Assembly (NCBI GenBank): GCA_023055355.1
Contig: JALJCS010000037.1
Location: forward strand, 4,402,001 to 4,466,000
Direction of reading: 5' to 3'
DNA: 64,000 nucleotides
DNA from: Agelaius tricolor
Taxonomy: Eukaryota; Chordata; Aves; Passeriformes; Icteridae
A program made the position numbers and the translations under genes. The notes under the pieces were generated by a model, which saw nothing but the letters and a program-made list of their open reading frames with translations, was not told the origin of the DNA and did not search any database. The first letter of the stretch is position 1. Each line of letters starts with the position of its first letter. Below, piece by piece: positions 11,509 to 23,598 of this stretch.

Positions 11509-13300
11509 CAGAGCAGAGGGAAAGAAGGAAGGGCACACCCTGAGTGACCTTGAGGCAGCTGAGCATCCTGTAAGTGCTCTGCAATGGAAGACACTTCACC
11601 CTGAGCTGCAGAATGCTGGTGTCACACCTTGTGCTCTATAATTACAGTGTTTCCATTGCAGACTCAATTTTTAGGGGTTTATAACTTTTCTTATGACAAT
11701 GAGCAGCAATGACCTGTTTCTGCATTCGAAGCAGGTTTTAAGGTCATTATGTGAGTGTTAACTTTCTGCTACATTGTGTTGTAATGGAATGAGTCTTTCA
11801 GAGGGAAAGCATTCCACAGGACTGGCAAAAATGAGCATATTCATCTTAATTTTTGCATCTACTTAATTTCAGTAACTTTTATAATTAAATGTTTGGTTGC
11901 ACTGGCAAATAGAAGAAGCAAATCCTTGCCATTATGAAAACAATTCCATTCCATCTGTGTGCTGTGCTGTGGAAGAATCAAAATAGCTTTACATGGAACT
12001 TGTCCTTAAAAAGCCAATTTTTCCATGCTGGAAGAGCAGATGGGTGTTATTTTCTCCATGTTCCTTCTCACAGGCATTGGATCCTGCTCTTCAGCTGGTA
12101 TCCAGGGATCACCTGCTTGGGAACGTGCCCTTCCCAAGGGAAGTGTACATTTTCTTGCACTGCTGGGAAATATGGGTTTGTGGCAGCAGCTCTCTGGCCA
12201 CAGTTCTGCTACAGCATCAGGAGTGGGATCTGCCACCCTGGGTTGCATCAGAGCTGTGGGAGGTGTGGCTGTGGGCAGTGGTGGCCATGGGGACAAAGCA
12301 ATGCCCTGCTCTCCACAGGGACACACGAAATCTTCTGTTTCCCACAGCTGAAGGACACGAGCCACCAAATGCATGACCCTTCCCCAGGCAACAAAACTGC
12401 CCAGGAGAAACAAACTGCACTGAGAAGAGTCTGTCTGGGTTTTGCCTTTTTCCTAGAAGAAACCATCACGTTCTGTAGGATTCCCACTGGGATCATTGCT
12501 CAGGTGCTCAGCTGCAGAGTAAATCAGGGCAGTTGAGCTGAACTTGAGTTTCTCTCAGATGTGTGATTCCACCTTGACTCACAGCCAGAATTCCTTATTT
12601 TCCTTTAGAGAACCACCACTCTGGAGTGGGAAAAGTGGATTGTTCCCAGAGCTACGGATCTTGCAACCTGCCTGTAATTGGTGACCCCACAACTGGAAAT
12701 CATTTCCTATTGGGAACATTTCCTATTCCTCTAGCAAAAATTTGCCAGCATGTTGGACAGGTGGGAGAGAAAGAGAATCATTCAGAGGCTGGGAAGCAGC
12801 ATTATAATCCAAAACAGGCACTCAGCCTTTTTTATCAGTCCAAAAGACATAACTCATGGATTTCAAGTTCTTCCATGGGCAGGGGAACTGGAATGGCAGG
12901 TGAGTATTGGAAAGGTTTGTGTGCACTGCGGTCACAGTGGGGATTTGTAGGATAAGGGTTAGAGAGTGGCTGGTGACAATTAGGATTTTCTCCATGGAGA
13001 GTTAAAGCAAAACTATTTCTGAGCCCTTCAACCCACTGCCTCCCAGGCTTCATCCCCTGAGCACCTCTGCTTGTAGCAGTGGGACCTTGGGGTGTTATTG
13101 AACCAGGTGAGAAGTGATCTCCCCCCTGGAGAAGAGATCTCCTCACTCCCTGGGCAAGTGGGAAAGGAGCAAAGAAATGACTTGAGGGGGCAGGGGCTGT
13201 CTCAGGCTGTCCTTTTGTAGAAGCTCCCTGGGAGCAGAGCAGAGAGCACAGCCCCTCTTCAGACCTTTATCAGAGTTCACAGAGTTAACTGAAATATTCT
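11509..13300. other. Gene-free region
   Basis: No gene, RNA gene or assignable repeat. Composition is ordinary. Open frames around 11,934-12,536 have no domain or coding-like composition that I recognise. Confidence 0.4.
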
Positions 13301-13520
13301 TGCTCCTACAGCTTTAATTCATTCAGAGTCGCTCACAAGCTTCTGATAATAAGACCTAATTTATAATTAGGCTTTATCAGTAATCAGTTAATTTATAGAA
13401 CCCTAATTCTCACGAAGGTATTTCAGAGGCTTTGCTTATTACAATGTGGAGTTAATGCCCATACACAGCCAAATCACAGTGATAGGAGGGAAACAAATTT
13501 CAAGGTAATCCTACTCTGTG
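13301..13520. promoter_or_regulatory. AT-rich candidate conserved non-coding block
   Basis: Repeat-free, AT-rich block with several homeodomain-type cores (TAATTTATAATTAGG near 13,359-13,373, CAGTTAATTTATAG near 13,386). It contrasts with the G+C-richer flanks. Such blocks in bird intergenic DNA are often conserved enhancers, but conservation cannot be tested from one sequence. Confidence 0.25.
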
Positions 13521-16358
13521 ACTGCTTGGGTTATTTACTTGGGGTTTCATGCAGTGGGTGGAACAGGCAGTAACATTTCAGCCAGCAGCCAGGGACAGGG
13601 GAGCCTCCATCCCTCAGAGGTGTCAGGGTGGGGTATCAGTTACAGGTAACCTCCCCTGTGCACTGAGCCAGCTGTAACCTGCCAGGGATTCCCAGAGCTG
13701 GAGATGTGCTGGGAAATGAGTCCCACATGGGGGAAGGGAGATGCTGATGGGGAGGGAGCCAGGGCTGAATGTGAGACTTCACCTCCAAGGCTGAATCAAC
13801 AGCCACAGAAAGCCACAGAACACTCATCAGCCTCAGGTCGGATGGTTCCAACACTGCCAGTAAAACTCCCAAACATGGGATATTTCTAGTGGAACTGAGT
13901 CCCTAAATGGATGGTCACTGTGCTCTTGTGCCTCTTTGGGATGCAAGCCCAAATTTTCCCCCCTTTCCTGCAGCCATGTCACCCTGCAAACCCATCTCCA
14001 CCTTCCCACTGCCTCTCTCCCTGCTTTCAGACCACTCCACAGCTCTGACTCCTGGTTTCTCACCCAGGCAGAATTTTGCTCTCCCATTGCTCCCTCCAAA
14101 GCACAGAGGAAAAATCCAGACAACTTCTTTCTCTCTCCTTCCTTTCAAATCCTGTTACTGATAAGTAAGGCTTACTTGTAAGGGAAGGCCTTGCAGCATG
14201 GCTCTGGCCTGATACTTAGGCTGAGGAGAAGGGAACTGTGGGAGAGTGACTCAGCTGGAACAGGGGTACAGAGACATGAGAGATGTGAGACACCTGAGAC
14301 ATGTGAGACACGTGAGACACGTGCTGTGACTGCTGCATGGGCACCTCCTGGTGTGTGGTACTTGGGCTTGTTGTGCCTTAGAACCATGTGAACAGAAACC
14401 CAGCTAACTGCTGGAAAAGGCAGGGTTTGGCAATGAAGAGCTCTCCCCTGCTCTGCCTGGGGTCCCTGCATCGCTCATTATTGCACCAAAATCCCATCAC
14501 TGTCATTGCTTGTGCTCTTCCCAAAGAAGATCCACAATCCACAAACACCCTTGCCATGCCTGCTTTCAGAGAACTGGTAACTATTTTAAGCCTGAGCCCA
14601 GGCCCTGGTGAGCCTGGCTTGCTGCCTTGCAGTGCAGAGCTCTCCTCAGTGGACTGTCATTCCTCGAGTCCTTAAGCCCTCAGAGAACTCCCAGTCAACC
14701 AGTTTCAATTAAATTTCAATTAACAGATCTGAGCAAAGTGTTCTCTGCCATGGCATCACCAGGAGGGCTGGATTAAAGCACAGAGATGAGCAGCTCACCC
14801 CAAGGTCCTCCACTTTGGGACTGTGAGGCCACGTGCAGCCCTCCAAAAAGGGGCTGTTCTGGTGGTGGCTGGGTCTGTGTGTGGCTCAGGGCAGGGCTGT
14901 GGCAACAGGAAGGAGTCCCCATCCCTGCAGGCAGGGACCCCTGGCCTGCAGGAGTCCTGGGCCAGCAGTTGGGTGATGCTGCCCATAGGGCACAGCTGCA
15001 CCACGGCCCTGCCCCAGCCTGGGGCATGCAGAGCCATGGCCACATGTTCCAGTCCATCCCTTCAGCTCCTGACTTCACTTTGCTGTTGGATTGGCAGTGT
15101 CTCATTCACCATTTGTATTTGTTTTACCAAAGCCTTGTGAAGGGAGCTTTGTTAAGTCCTTCCAGGTCCCAGCTGCAGCAGCTGTGAGTCCCCACCCATT
15201 TCACCTCCCTTCCAAAGGCACCACTTTCCCCAATGCTCTCCCACCCCATCATCCCAAGGGATGTTTCTGTTCTCTACATGTGCAGCAGCAGCTCAGCTCT
15301 GTGCCCCAGCCCCTGCCTTTCCCTTGGAATTCCACCACTCCTCACTCAGATCCCTCCCACTCCCCAGTCCAATCCTAGGACAGGTCTTCTTTGATCCCCA
15401 AACTCTGAGCTGCCATCTCCTGATGCCACATCAGCCAATTCTCCTTGCCTGTGATTGCAGAGGAGCTGCAGCCTGTTGTGCTTTAATTAAGGTGTATTAG
15501 CAGTGGTGTGTTATTGATTTACTGTACATTTGCATTAGCTGAGTACTTCATGCTCTTATCTGATGGGCAGAGCAGGGATCCCGTGCACGGGGCCTCCCTG
15601 CTGAAACTGGAGCAGGAGAAGGAGCAGGCCCACCTGGGTGGATCTGCAGAGCTCTGGCTGCTTGGCAGTGGCTCCTGGAATTGCCAGATGCAAATCCAGA
15701 TGATAAAGCATGAAACCTGAAAAGCAGTTTTATTCAGACTGGCAGAAATTCCCAAACCAAGTCTTTCACATTTCGTGTTTCTGTCTGTATTTCCTGGCTC
15801 ACAGCACAGAAAGTGCCCCTGTGGCTGTGCCCCTTCTTGCGAGTGAGAACCACCCAGCTCAGTAAAACACCCAGAAAATTGTGAGTTCATCCTGTCAGGG
15901 CAGGCTCATGGTGTGGGAGGTCAGACCTGGTGCCTCTGTGACCAGGGGAGCACCCTTGAGGTGTGCAGGGAAACCTGGGGTTGTCCCCACCGAGCCAAAA
16001 GGCAATTCCTGTGCTCCAGAGGGTCCCTCCAGCAGCTCAGCGAGGCCAATCTTGGTACCACACCATGAAACAGAGCTCAGCACTCCCTCCTCCCACCCCA
16101 CAGGCTTTGCAGTGGGAGAACTCTCAGGCAGTGTCTCCTCTTGCCTGGTAAAGGTCTCCTTCTCCTCCATCGTGTGCTGCACTCAGCAGGTTGTGGCTCT
16201 GGGCAAGGAGAGGATGGGGACAGGCCAGGGAGAGGAAGGGGACAGGGCACATCTCAGAGAGCTCAGTGAAACAGCAGAGAGGAGACAGGCTGGGCAAGGG
16301 AAAGTGAGGAAATGGCTCAGTCTGCTGCAGCTGCAGGTCACAGATGGACAAGGGTGTG
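13521..16358. other. Gene-free region
   Basis: No gene is supported. It contains one small minisatellite (14,271-14,323, listed separately). A short AT-rich patch with TTTAATTAAGGTG and TTTGCATTAGCTGAG lies at 15,482-15,545. Confidence 0.4.
14271..14323. repeat. 9-base minisatellite, GAGACACGT type
   Basis: About six units of a 9-base repeat with variants GAGACATGT, GAGACACCT and GAGACACGT, including repeated CACGTG-like E-box cores. Confidence 0.8.
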
Positions 16359-16790
16359 GAATCACAGAATCAGAATCATGGAATCATGGAATCATGGAAT
16401 AATGGAACAATGGAATAATGGAATTATAGAATCACAGGCATGGAATCATAAAATCACAGAGTCATAGACCCATATAATCATAGAGACATAGAGTGATAAA
16501 ACCACAGAATCAGAATAATGGAATCATGGAATCATGGAATTATAGAATCACAGGCATGGAATCATAGATCACAGAGTCATAGAACCATATAATAGACATA
16601 GAGTCATAGAATCACAGGATCAGAATCATGGAATCATAGACTCACAGAGTCATGGAATTATAGAATCACAGAGTCATAGAACCATATAGTCATAGAGACA
16701 TAGAGTCATAGAATCACAGAATCAGAATCATGGAGTCATGGAATCACAGAGTCACAGAGTTATGGAATTATAGAATCACAGAATCATAGT
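16359..16790 (-). repeat. CR1 tail expanded into a higher-order array
   Basis: About 430 bases of degenerate GAATCATGG / GAATCACAG / AGTCATAGA units, the complement of the CR1 octamer tail. A larger block recurs within it: the string CAGAATCAGAAT (or a one-base variant) reappears near 16,365, 16,505, 16,614 and 16,716, followed each time by GGAATCATGG-type then ATTATAGAATCACAG-type units and, in most copies, CATAGA(A)CCATATA. This gives a second-order period of roughly 100-140 bases. The array is followed on the right by CR1 body sequence. Confidence 0.85.
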
Positions 16791-16915
16791 GTCATTAAGG
16801 TTGTAAAAGACCTCCCAGATCATTAAGTCTGAGCAAACACCCCCCATTCCCAAGGGGATCAGGGGGCTGTGAAGGATCCCAGCTGACCAGATCCCAGTAC
16901 CTGCACCAAACTGCA
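16791..16915 (-). mobile_element. CR1 LINE 3' fragment
   Basis: Complement of a CR1 3' end: TTAAGGTTGTAAAAGACCTC followed by CCAGATCATTAAGTCTGAGC. This AAAGACCTC form is a different, probably older CR1 subfamily than the AAGGGACC form at the other young-looking copies. It owns the long tail on its left. The right boundary is uncertain. Confidence 0.65.
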
Positions 16916-18459
16916 CTTCACAGCTTTTGCTTGGTGTTGTGACATCTGTCACACGAAGCCAGGCACAAAGTCCTGACCCCCACAGGATGTGTCTGCAGTG
17001 ACTGCACAGCCATGGGAGTGTGTGCTGGGAATGTGGCAGTGGCCCAGCCCTGGGTGTTTGCATTGGCTGCCCCAATGGAGGAGCCCTGGCTCCTCCACAG
17101 TGTCCGTGGCTCTGCTCTCCAGGGCTGGCTGGGCTGGACTCTCCTCCATGGGGGTCCATGCTGGGTTTCCAGTCCCACATGTCCTGAGGAGCTGCAGGGC
17201 TGAACCACACTGTCCCCACTCTGCCTCAGCAGGGTCTCCTTGAGAGGCTTTCACACCACAGTGGCAGCTCCTATGGGCCAGGTTCTCTGACTGGTACTGA
17301 TGCAGCACCTGCACACTGAAGTCTGAACTCTCCATCAGACCTGGTGCATTCCCTGGTGTCTTTTGGACACCTTGAGAATGGATGTGCCACCCCCAGGTGG
17401 CCCAGAGGCTGAGGCAGACACAGGGCTGCTGGTGCCACTTCACCCCAGCCCTGGGCCGGTGTTCCAGCCCAGATTTCAATTCCATTTCACCACAGCACAG
17501 CTGAACAGAATCAGAGCTGGTGATGCCCATTACACTTCTGCCAACAATATTTCACTGTTCATCAGTAGGTCAGGGAGAGCATTAGCTCAAAATGCATCCC
17601 AGAAATAGCTGAGCTCCCCACAGGACACAGCCCCACCTCCAGCAAGGCTGAACAAGACTTTTTGTGTTGCAGGAGGGTTTGCACCTCCCAGCCCAGTGCC
17701 AGGGATGAACTCCTGGGGAAGGACCAGCCTCATGGGCTGCAGTTTTAACAGCTCCTGAGGCTCTCCTGGAAGAGGAGCCAAACTCAGCCCATGTCTGCAG
17801 GACTGCACAGCCCAGGGGCAGGGCTGTGCCCCATGGCAGCCAAATGATGTCCTGTGCTCTGGTCCCAGCTGGCTTTGAAAGTGAGGACAGTGACTCTCCA
17901 TTAGGCTCCTTACCCATGGCCATGATCCACATGTGCCTCAGCACAGGGAACTGCAGCTCAGACTCAAGGAGAACTCCCAAAACCAGCCTGAGAACAGCCT
18001 CAGCTTGTCCATATTGAAGGCATGGAGGATTTATGGCAGACAGAGCCCAGGCAGATCCCTCAGTGCACAGGCAGAGCCCAAGATTTGGGCCAGCTTGGGC
18101 TGAGCACATCATCCCCCCACGGGAGAACTCAGAGTGTCTGACAGCCTGAGATCTCCAGGGTTTCACACACACCTCTGCCTTGGGGGAACAATTTAGTAGC
18201 AGAACTGAACCCCACCCTGCTGGAAAACCCCAGCACACATTGGGAAGTCCCATAAACCAGGTTACCTGCAGCAAACCTGGTGGATCTGCCCCTGCAATGG
18301 CACCATGGAGAGTCTGCTCTGCTCCCTCAGCCCCTGCCCACACGCAGGAGAGGGGCTCCAGCAGCATCCTGAGCTGCTGAGTGCTCCTGGAGACATGGCT
18401 GAGGTCCTGGCCAGCTCTGTGCTCCCAGCAGGAAGGAGATGGGATGTGGTGTTCAGCAA
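16916..18459. other. Gene-free region
   Basis: G+C-moderate sequence with long open frames on the minus strand (for example 17,582-18,367) that show no domain, no homology I recognise and no coding-like composition. No repeat is identified. Confidence 0.4.
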
Positions 18460-18650
18460 ATCCTGCTCCTCAGGCTGCCCAGAGCAGCTGTGGCTGCCCC
18501 TGGATCCCTGGCAGTGTCCCAGGCCAGGCTGGATGGGGCTGGGAGCACCCTGGGACAGTGGAAGGGTCCCTGCCCATGGCAGGGGTGGGAGCTGGATGAG
18601 ACTGAAGGTCCCTGTAAGGTCCCTTCCAGCCTCCCACACAAACTCAGGGG
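18460..18650 (+). mobile_element. CR1 LINE 3' end
   Basis: Sense CR1: GCTGCCCAGAGCAGCTGTGG, CTGCCCCTGGATCCCTGGCA, GGCCAGGCTGGATGGGGCTG, GGGACAGTGGAAGGGTCCC, CCATGGCAGGGGTGGGAGC, GGTCCCTTCCAGCCTCC. It lacks an octamer tail and has a small internal duplication of AAGGTCCCT. Confidence 0.85.
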
Positions 18651-18839
18651 CTCAACAAGCAGCAATCATCACCTTCCTGCCACCTCCAAGGACACTCTGC
18701 TGCCCTTAGGCAGAACTGTGGAAACTGCAATATCTCCTGTGCTCCCAGCCAGGGCTTCCTCACAGCTTGGGCATCCCATGCCTGTGGTCCCCAATTGGTT
18801 TCTCCTCAGGCCAGGTCTTATGAGCTCTCAGAGAACTTC

Positions 18840-19214
18840 TCACACTTGAGATACCCCAATGGCATAAAATTAGCAGGATGGCTTCTGAGGCAGTGTTGGA
18901 AACAGAAAAAGGTTTAATAAAAGACAAAAATAACAAAGCTCTTACAGAGAAAAACCCAAGCCAGGGGCAAGAGGTTTCTGCTCCTGCTAAAACACCCCAC
19001 AAAAACAATTATTTCCTTTGTTCTCTTCCTTTTCTAGTGAATTACATAGGTGGGACCTCTTGGCCTCTGTCCAATGGACAGCCCCAGGTCTGAGGTGAAG
19101 TCCCAAAGGTCCTATGAGGTGTCTTTGTACCAAACTGGGAGAGAAACTTCTGGGCGTTTTGCCTTTTTAAGCAAAGAATAATTTATTCACTCCATCAACA
19201 GGGGCACATTCCTA
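18840..19214 (-). mobile_element. Probable LTR-like fragment of an endogenous retrovirus
   Basis: On the minus strand this segment begins TGTAGGAATGTGCCCCTG and has an ATTAAA polyadenylation signal within TTTTATTAAACCTTTTTCTG (about 18,910-18,930), a layout typical of passerine LTRs. The AT-rich part from 18,895 to 19,045 is unlike its flanks. I could not find a convincing target-site duplication, so the edges are approximate. No retroviral genes lie beside it. It is not related in sequence to the LTRs at 4.4 and 10.5 kb. Confidence 0.4.
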
Positions 19215-20259
19215 CAGTCCCCTCTCAGTTTTCCTGCTCTCATTTTTTGGTCTGTCCATGCAGTGTCCAGACCTGTGGTGTTTGCAGAGACACCAAGGGA
19301 CTGCATTCAAATACTCAGACAGCTGTAAACAAACAGATCTTCAGGATAATTCAAAAGAAAACTGAAACAAGACAGAGCTGGCCTATATTAATCTCAACAA
19401 GTTCTCAGTAAAAACGAATGTGAAGAGCACATTTCCATATGGGGGCAGTTTCATCAGCTGACAGAGATGTGCTGAGTAACTCAGTCTGTTCTTCACTATG
19501 GATGTGGCAGCTATTTTAAATATTTGGGAGTTCAGAGTTATGTGCTCCTGCACCATTGTTTAAATTGATTTGCAATGGTTCTTCATTGACCTTGCTGCAG
19601 AAAGCTCAAAGCAAATAAAAATGTCAGGCCCTCATTAGAAGATCTGGAACAACATCAGCCAACCCTGAGCATCATCCACCCCAGCACCTGGAGCAAAGCT
19701 GGGTCTGCATCTACCTGAGATTGTCACTTCTCCTGTGTTCCTTACTGGGGGTGTGGGGACATCTCCACTCCCCCACTGGAGTCCAGACTGCACCTCTTGG
19801 GCTTGCAGTGGACACAAACCCAGGACAAACAGCCAACGTGGAGCCCTGCTGGGACCCTGGCTGTCCCCCTTCAGCCCACACTCATGGTTCTGTGTGTCAC
19901 TGAGCTCTGGGAGCTCCACCCTGGCTGCTTCATCCAGGGCTGATCTGCCCGTGAATCCCTGCCTCAGCTGCCAGCCTCCTTCCTCTGGGGTTCCATCCAG
20001 AGATATTCCCTACCCCAGTTTTAAACCCTGCCTTTGTGGCCATGTGACACAAATGTTCCAGCTGAAGTGACTATTTCAGCCTCCACGAGAACACTCTGTC
20101 TTCACAAACTTGTACCTTTTCCCAAAATTCTCCTCTTGGAATGAATCTGCTCTGTGGAAAGTTGGAGGGAAATCAATCTGGCCACATTTGCATTAGGAGA
20201 GAAGAGGAAATTTGTACTATTTTCCTACCTTGGAAAACCCCCCAAACCTCTACATTAGG

Positions 20260-20300
20260 GATCCTTTCCAACCTCAGTGCCTCTGGTTCTGTGACTCTTC
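20260..20300 (+). mobile_element. Tiny CR1 3' end remnant
   Basis: GGGATCCTTTCCAACCTCAG followed by CTCTGGTTCTGTGACT matches the last bases of CR1 and a single decayed tail unit. It is short, so the call is tentative. Confidence 0.4.
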
Positions 20301-22058
20301 ACCCAATGCAAGGAGCTCCTCAATCCTGACACTCTGCATCCCACCCAGCCCACTGCAGAGGAGCAGCAAAGGGGCAGGGATGGAGAGGAGGCAGAGCAGA
20401 CGTGGGCTGAGCCTTGTGACAGCGTTTGGCGGCCACCAAGCTGATCCATCACGAGAAGAAAAGAAACTGTTGAGCAGACAAACAAACCTTCACAGGCCCA
20501 GGCGGAGCAGGTTCCTTCCAGCTGCATATTCCCACAGCTGTGCCATCAGTGAGCTCACCTGCTGATCCTGGAATTGTCCAGAGGGTTTCAGGATTGGAGC
20601 CTGTGCCTGGATGCACACTAAGCATTCTCCCAGCAAACCAGATACTGACACAACAACCCCAAAGGTCAGAGGGGAGAAGCAGGGAGGGGTTCAGAGCAGC
20701 TTCCAGTGATGGGCTGTGGTGTGTGGAGGTGGAGAGGGACTCAGGGGAACCCCCAGGGGAACACAGCTCCAGCTGTCCCCCCTCATGGGTGACTTGGGAT
20801 ATAAACTGTCACTGGTGTGCCCACACAGCAGAGCTCATCCCTGAGAGTCCCAACAAAGTACAACTTTGCCTCAGCCATAACCATTTCTAGTTGGCTACAA
20901 CCAAAGGAAACTTGGTCCCCTGTTTAATGAAAGGATCTGTTCAGAGGCTTTCATCACTCACAGGGTTTTTCAGCCACGCAATGGTTTACGTGACTGGGTT
21001 TCATCAGCTCAACACAGTTCAAAACCTTCTGGGTTGGAAAAAAATGGTTCACAAAATGTGATGCTCCAGCAGAAGTAAACACAGACCTGCCAAATTACTG
21101 CAGCTTAATGAGTTCCCTCTCGTCAGCTGAGCTGGTCTTGTGTACACCCTCTTTGAAGTCAAATGTACTCATGTAAGCACCCTAAGAGGGTTTAGGAAGG
21201 GATTCCTGTTTGGGCAAAGGTTCACAATGGCTGGTGCTGCCATTGTCAAGAATTAGGTGGTTGCTTTGCTAATATTTTCCTCCTGTCCTTGCCTCCAGTT
21301 GAGTCTCTGCTTCACAGCCTGGCTCCAAACAACATCCCTGAGCTTTTATCTGCAGGTGACAAACAGAGGCATACAAACTGGATTGGCAGGAACACAAAGG
21401 AAGCTTTCATCTCATCACTGCACGAGGCACTTACAGGAACTTCTCAAGGAAAAAAGAGATTATGCATCAACATTGTGAGCATAAAGACAATTTAAAAGGG
21501 ATGTTAAGAAACTTCATGTCAGGAAAATATAGAACATCTGCAAACAGATGAGTATTCAGTAATAAGCTACGTCAATGATCTGGGAGGAAAGAGGCTGTTT
21601 TCTTGCAGTGACAAGCCCAGAGAACATCCCAAAGGGGATTTGAACAAGCTCAAGTGCTCCTTGTGGTCAGAAAGCTCAGCTGGCTGCGTGCTCCACTTGG
21701 GGTTGTTGGGCTGGGCCTGTTTCACCCGCTCCAAGCTCTTTGCTCCTGTCCCTGACACATCTCACACCTGAGGCAGGTGTGCAGGTCTGACCCAAGGCTG
21801 GGACAGGGAACTGTCCTGGAAGATTTCTGGACTTCACACACACCCCCAACACTCAGTTTCGTGGCAGTTTATGGTATTTTACCTCCAGCTTTGGCAGGGG
21901 GTGACAGAAGCAGCTGGACAGTTGCAGGCTGTCCTATGGTCCCTTCTGGGTGAGTGACTCTGCAGGAACACCCAGAGTGACCGTGATTATTATAATAATC
22001 CAGAAGGACAGGAAAGACTCACCTACTGAAGAACAAGCTGGTTTAGCTGGTTATTAGT

Positions 22059-22072
22059 CCACTAATTAGTGG
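22059..22072. promoter_or_regulatory. 14-base palindrome CCACTAATTAGTGG
   Basis: Perfect inverted repeat centred on TAATTA, inside an AT-rich stretch with further TTAGT/ACTAA half sites on both sides. Paired homeodomain proteins bind TAAT...ATTA arrangements, so a dimeric homeodomain site is plausible; this is inference only. Confidence 0.35.
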
Positions 22073-23523
22073 CTAACTAATGGCAATGCCTGTTTGCTCC
22101 CAGCTGTCAGCACTGCCTGCACTGGGGCACTGAAGCCTCGGAGGTGCTGCAGCCACCTGGGAAGCACCGAGTGAATCCATGTGCCAGCACAAACACTGCC
22201 AGAGCTGCCAGGGTGACAGGGGCTCTGGGTTTCCCTGGCTGGCATCACCTTTGCAGGGCTCTGTGCCTCTGCCAGCTGGATGCAGCCTGGGAGCCAGCTG
22301 GTGGGGCTGCCGCCTTCTCTGGGATGTGGCTCTGACTGAGTTTGCTGCCTTTGGCACGAGCACTTTGCAAAGAGATGGCTCAGAGGGTCACTGTGGTCCA
22401 GGGTGTCATCCCCTAGGGCATCCTGGCATGAGCCATCCCCAGTGCCCCAGGCATTTTGCTGATATCTTCACTGAGCAAGTCCAAAAAGGCCTCCCCGGGG
22501 GATTCAGACAACTGGCTGCTGCTTCTGCCATAGAATGTGTGATACACTTGTTCAAACACCTCCCTGCTCCTGCCCTGTGGCTGGGTGCCAGCCTGGACAG
22601 GCTGTCCTGACCTTCTCCAGCTGCTTTCTCAACTCAGGGCAGCATCAGTGTCCTGAGAAATGAGGATCTGGGCAGGCTGGTGGAGTTGGACCTGTGCTGT
22701 GTGCAGTGTTCTGCATCTTGAGCTCAGTGCCAGCAGGTTGGCACTGGAACTGCTCCTCTGGGTTTAAGATGAAATCATTGAGGCCTCAGCACAGTCTGGA
22801 GCCTGTCCCACCAAATGTCCCTCTGCACTCCCAAGGAATGTACTGCCCTCTGAGAGCCCTGTTGGAAGTGGCAACCCAGGGCTCAGTCAGGTGCTCCTGC
22901 CGGGCACAGCCCCAGAGCTCTGCAGGGTGGGCATCCACCACAGCTCCCCAAAATCCACTCTGAAATCCAGCTGCTACATTTCAAGCACTGATTTTCATCA
23001 CGAGAGTTCTTGAGCAGTGCCTGCCCTGTTTCTGCAGTGACTCTGAGAGAAGGCCCTGCCACCTCCAGCCCTGTTTGTCCCTTCCACTGTGGCACAGAGG
23101 GAAATGTGTGAGCTGGCTTTCCCTGCAGTGCATTTGGGGTGATCCCAGTGTCCCTGCATCCAGCAGGCCTGGCTGATAAGCAGGAACAAATACCTGGGAA
23201 AGTGGCCACATTTTTTGCCTCTGACCATTCGAAAGTGGCTCCCACTGTGCCAGGAGGAGGGGAGAGCTGCAGGAGCAGCAGGAGTGGGTCCCACAAACCC
23301 TCTGAGCAGAGGCTGCTGCCTGCACTCAGCTCAGCAGAGTGCAATATTTCCACTGAAATGATTCAAGCTTCAGTGGGCACGAAGGGTGTGAATTACCTGA
23401 CTTGCAGCAGATGCCTGGTGCTGCTTTGAGCGCCTGGATGTTTGGCAGGGGTTCCTCCCCAGCACCCCAGCAGCAGCGAGGCTCCTGTGAGGGCTGCATG
23501 GGGCACAGCCTGTGCAGGGACAC

Positions 23524-23598
23524 GGGTTAGGGTTAGGGTTAGGGTTAGGGTTAGGGTTAGGGTTAGGGTAAGGGTTAGGCTTAGGATTAGGTTTAGGG
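23524..23598 (+). repeat. Interstitial telomeric repeat (TTAGGG)n
   Basis: Seven perfect GGGTTA units followed by GGGTAA, GGGTTA, GGCTTA, GGATTA, GGTTTA and GGG. Units are perfect on the left and decay to the right. It is surrounded by unique DNA rather than subtelomeric repeats. The G-rich strand is the plus strand. Open frames through it give an Arg-Val repeat that is an artefact. Confidence 0.97.

Larger units (their letters stand above)
19215..23523. other. Gene-free region
   Basis: No gene is supported in this 4.3 kb. A short CR1-like end (GGGATCCTTTCCAACCTCAG with GGTTCTGTGACT) lies near 20,260-20,300, plus strand. A perfect palindrome at 22,059-22,072 is listed separately. The region 20,900-21,200 is AT-moderate and repeat-free and might be conserved. 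Confidence 0.4.

Noticed and set aside
16359..16790. Possible CRISPR-like or satellite gene array
   Set aside because: Repeats are degenerate octamers without unique spacers, adjoining CR1 sequence in a vertebrate genome.
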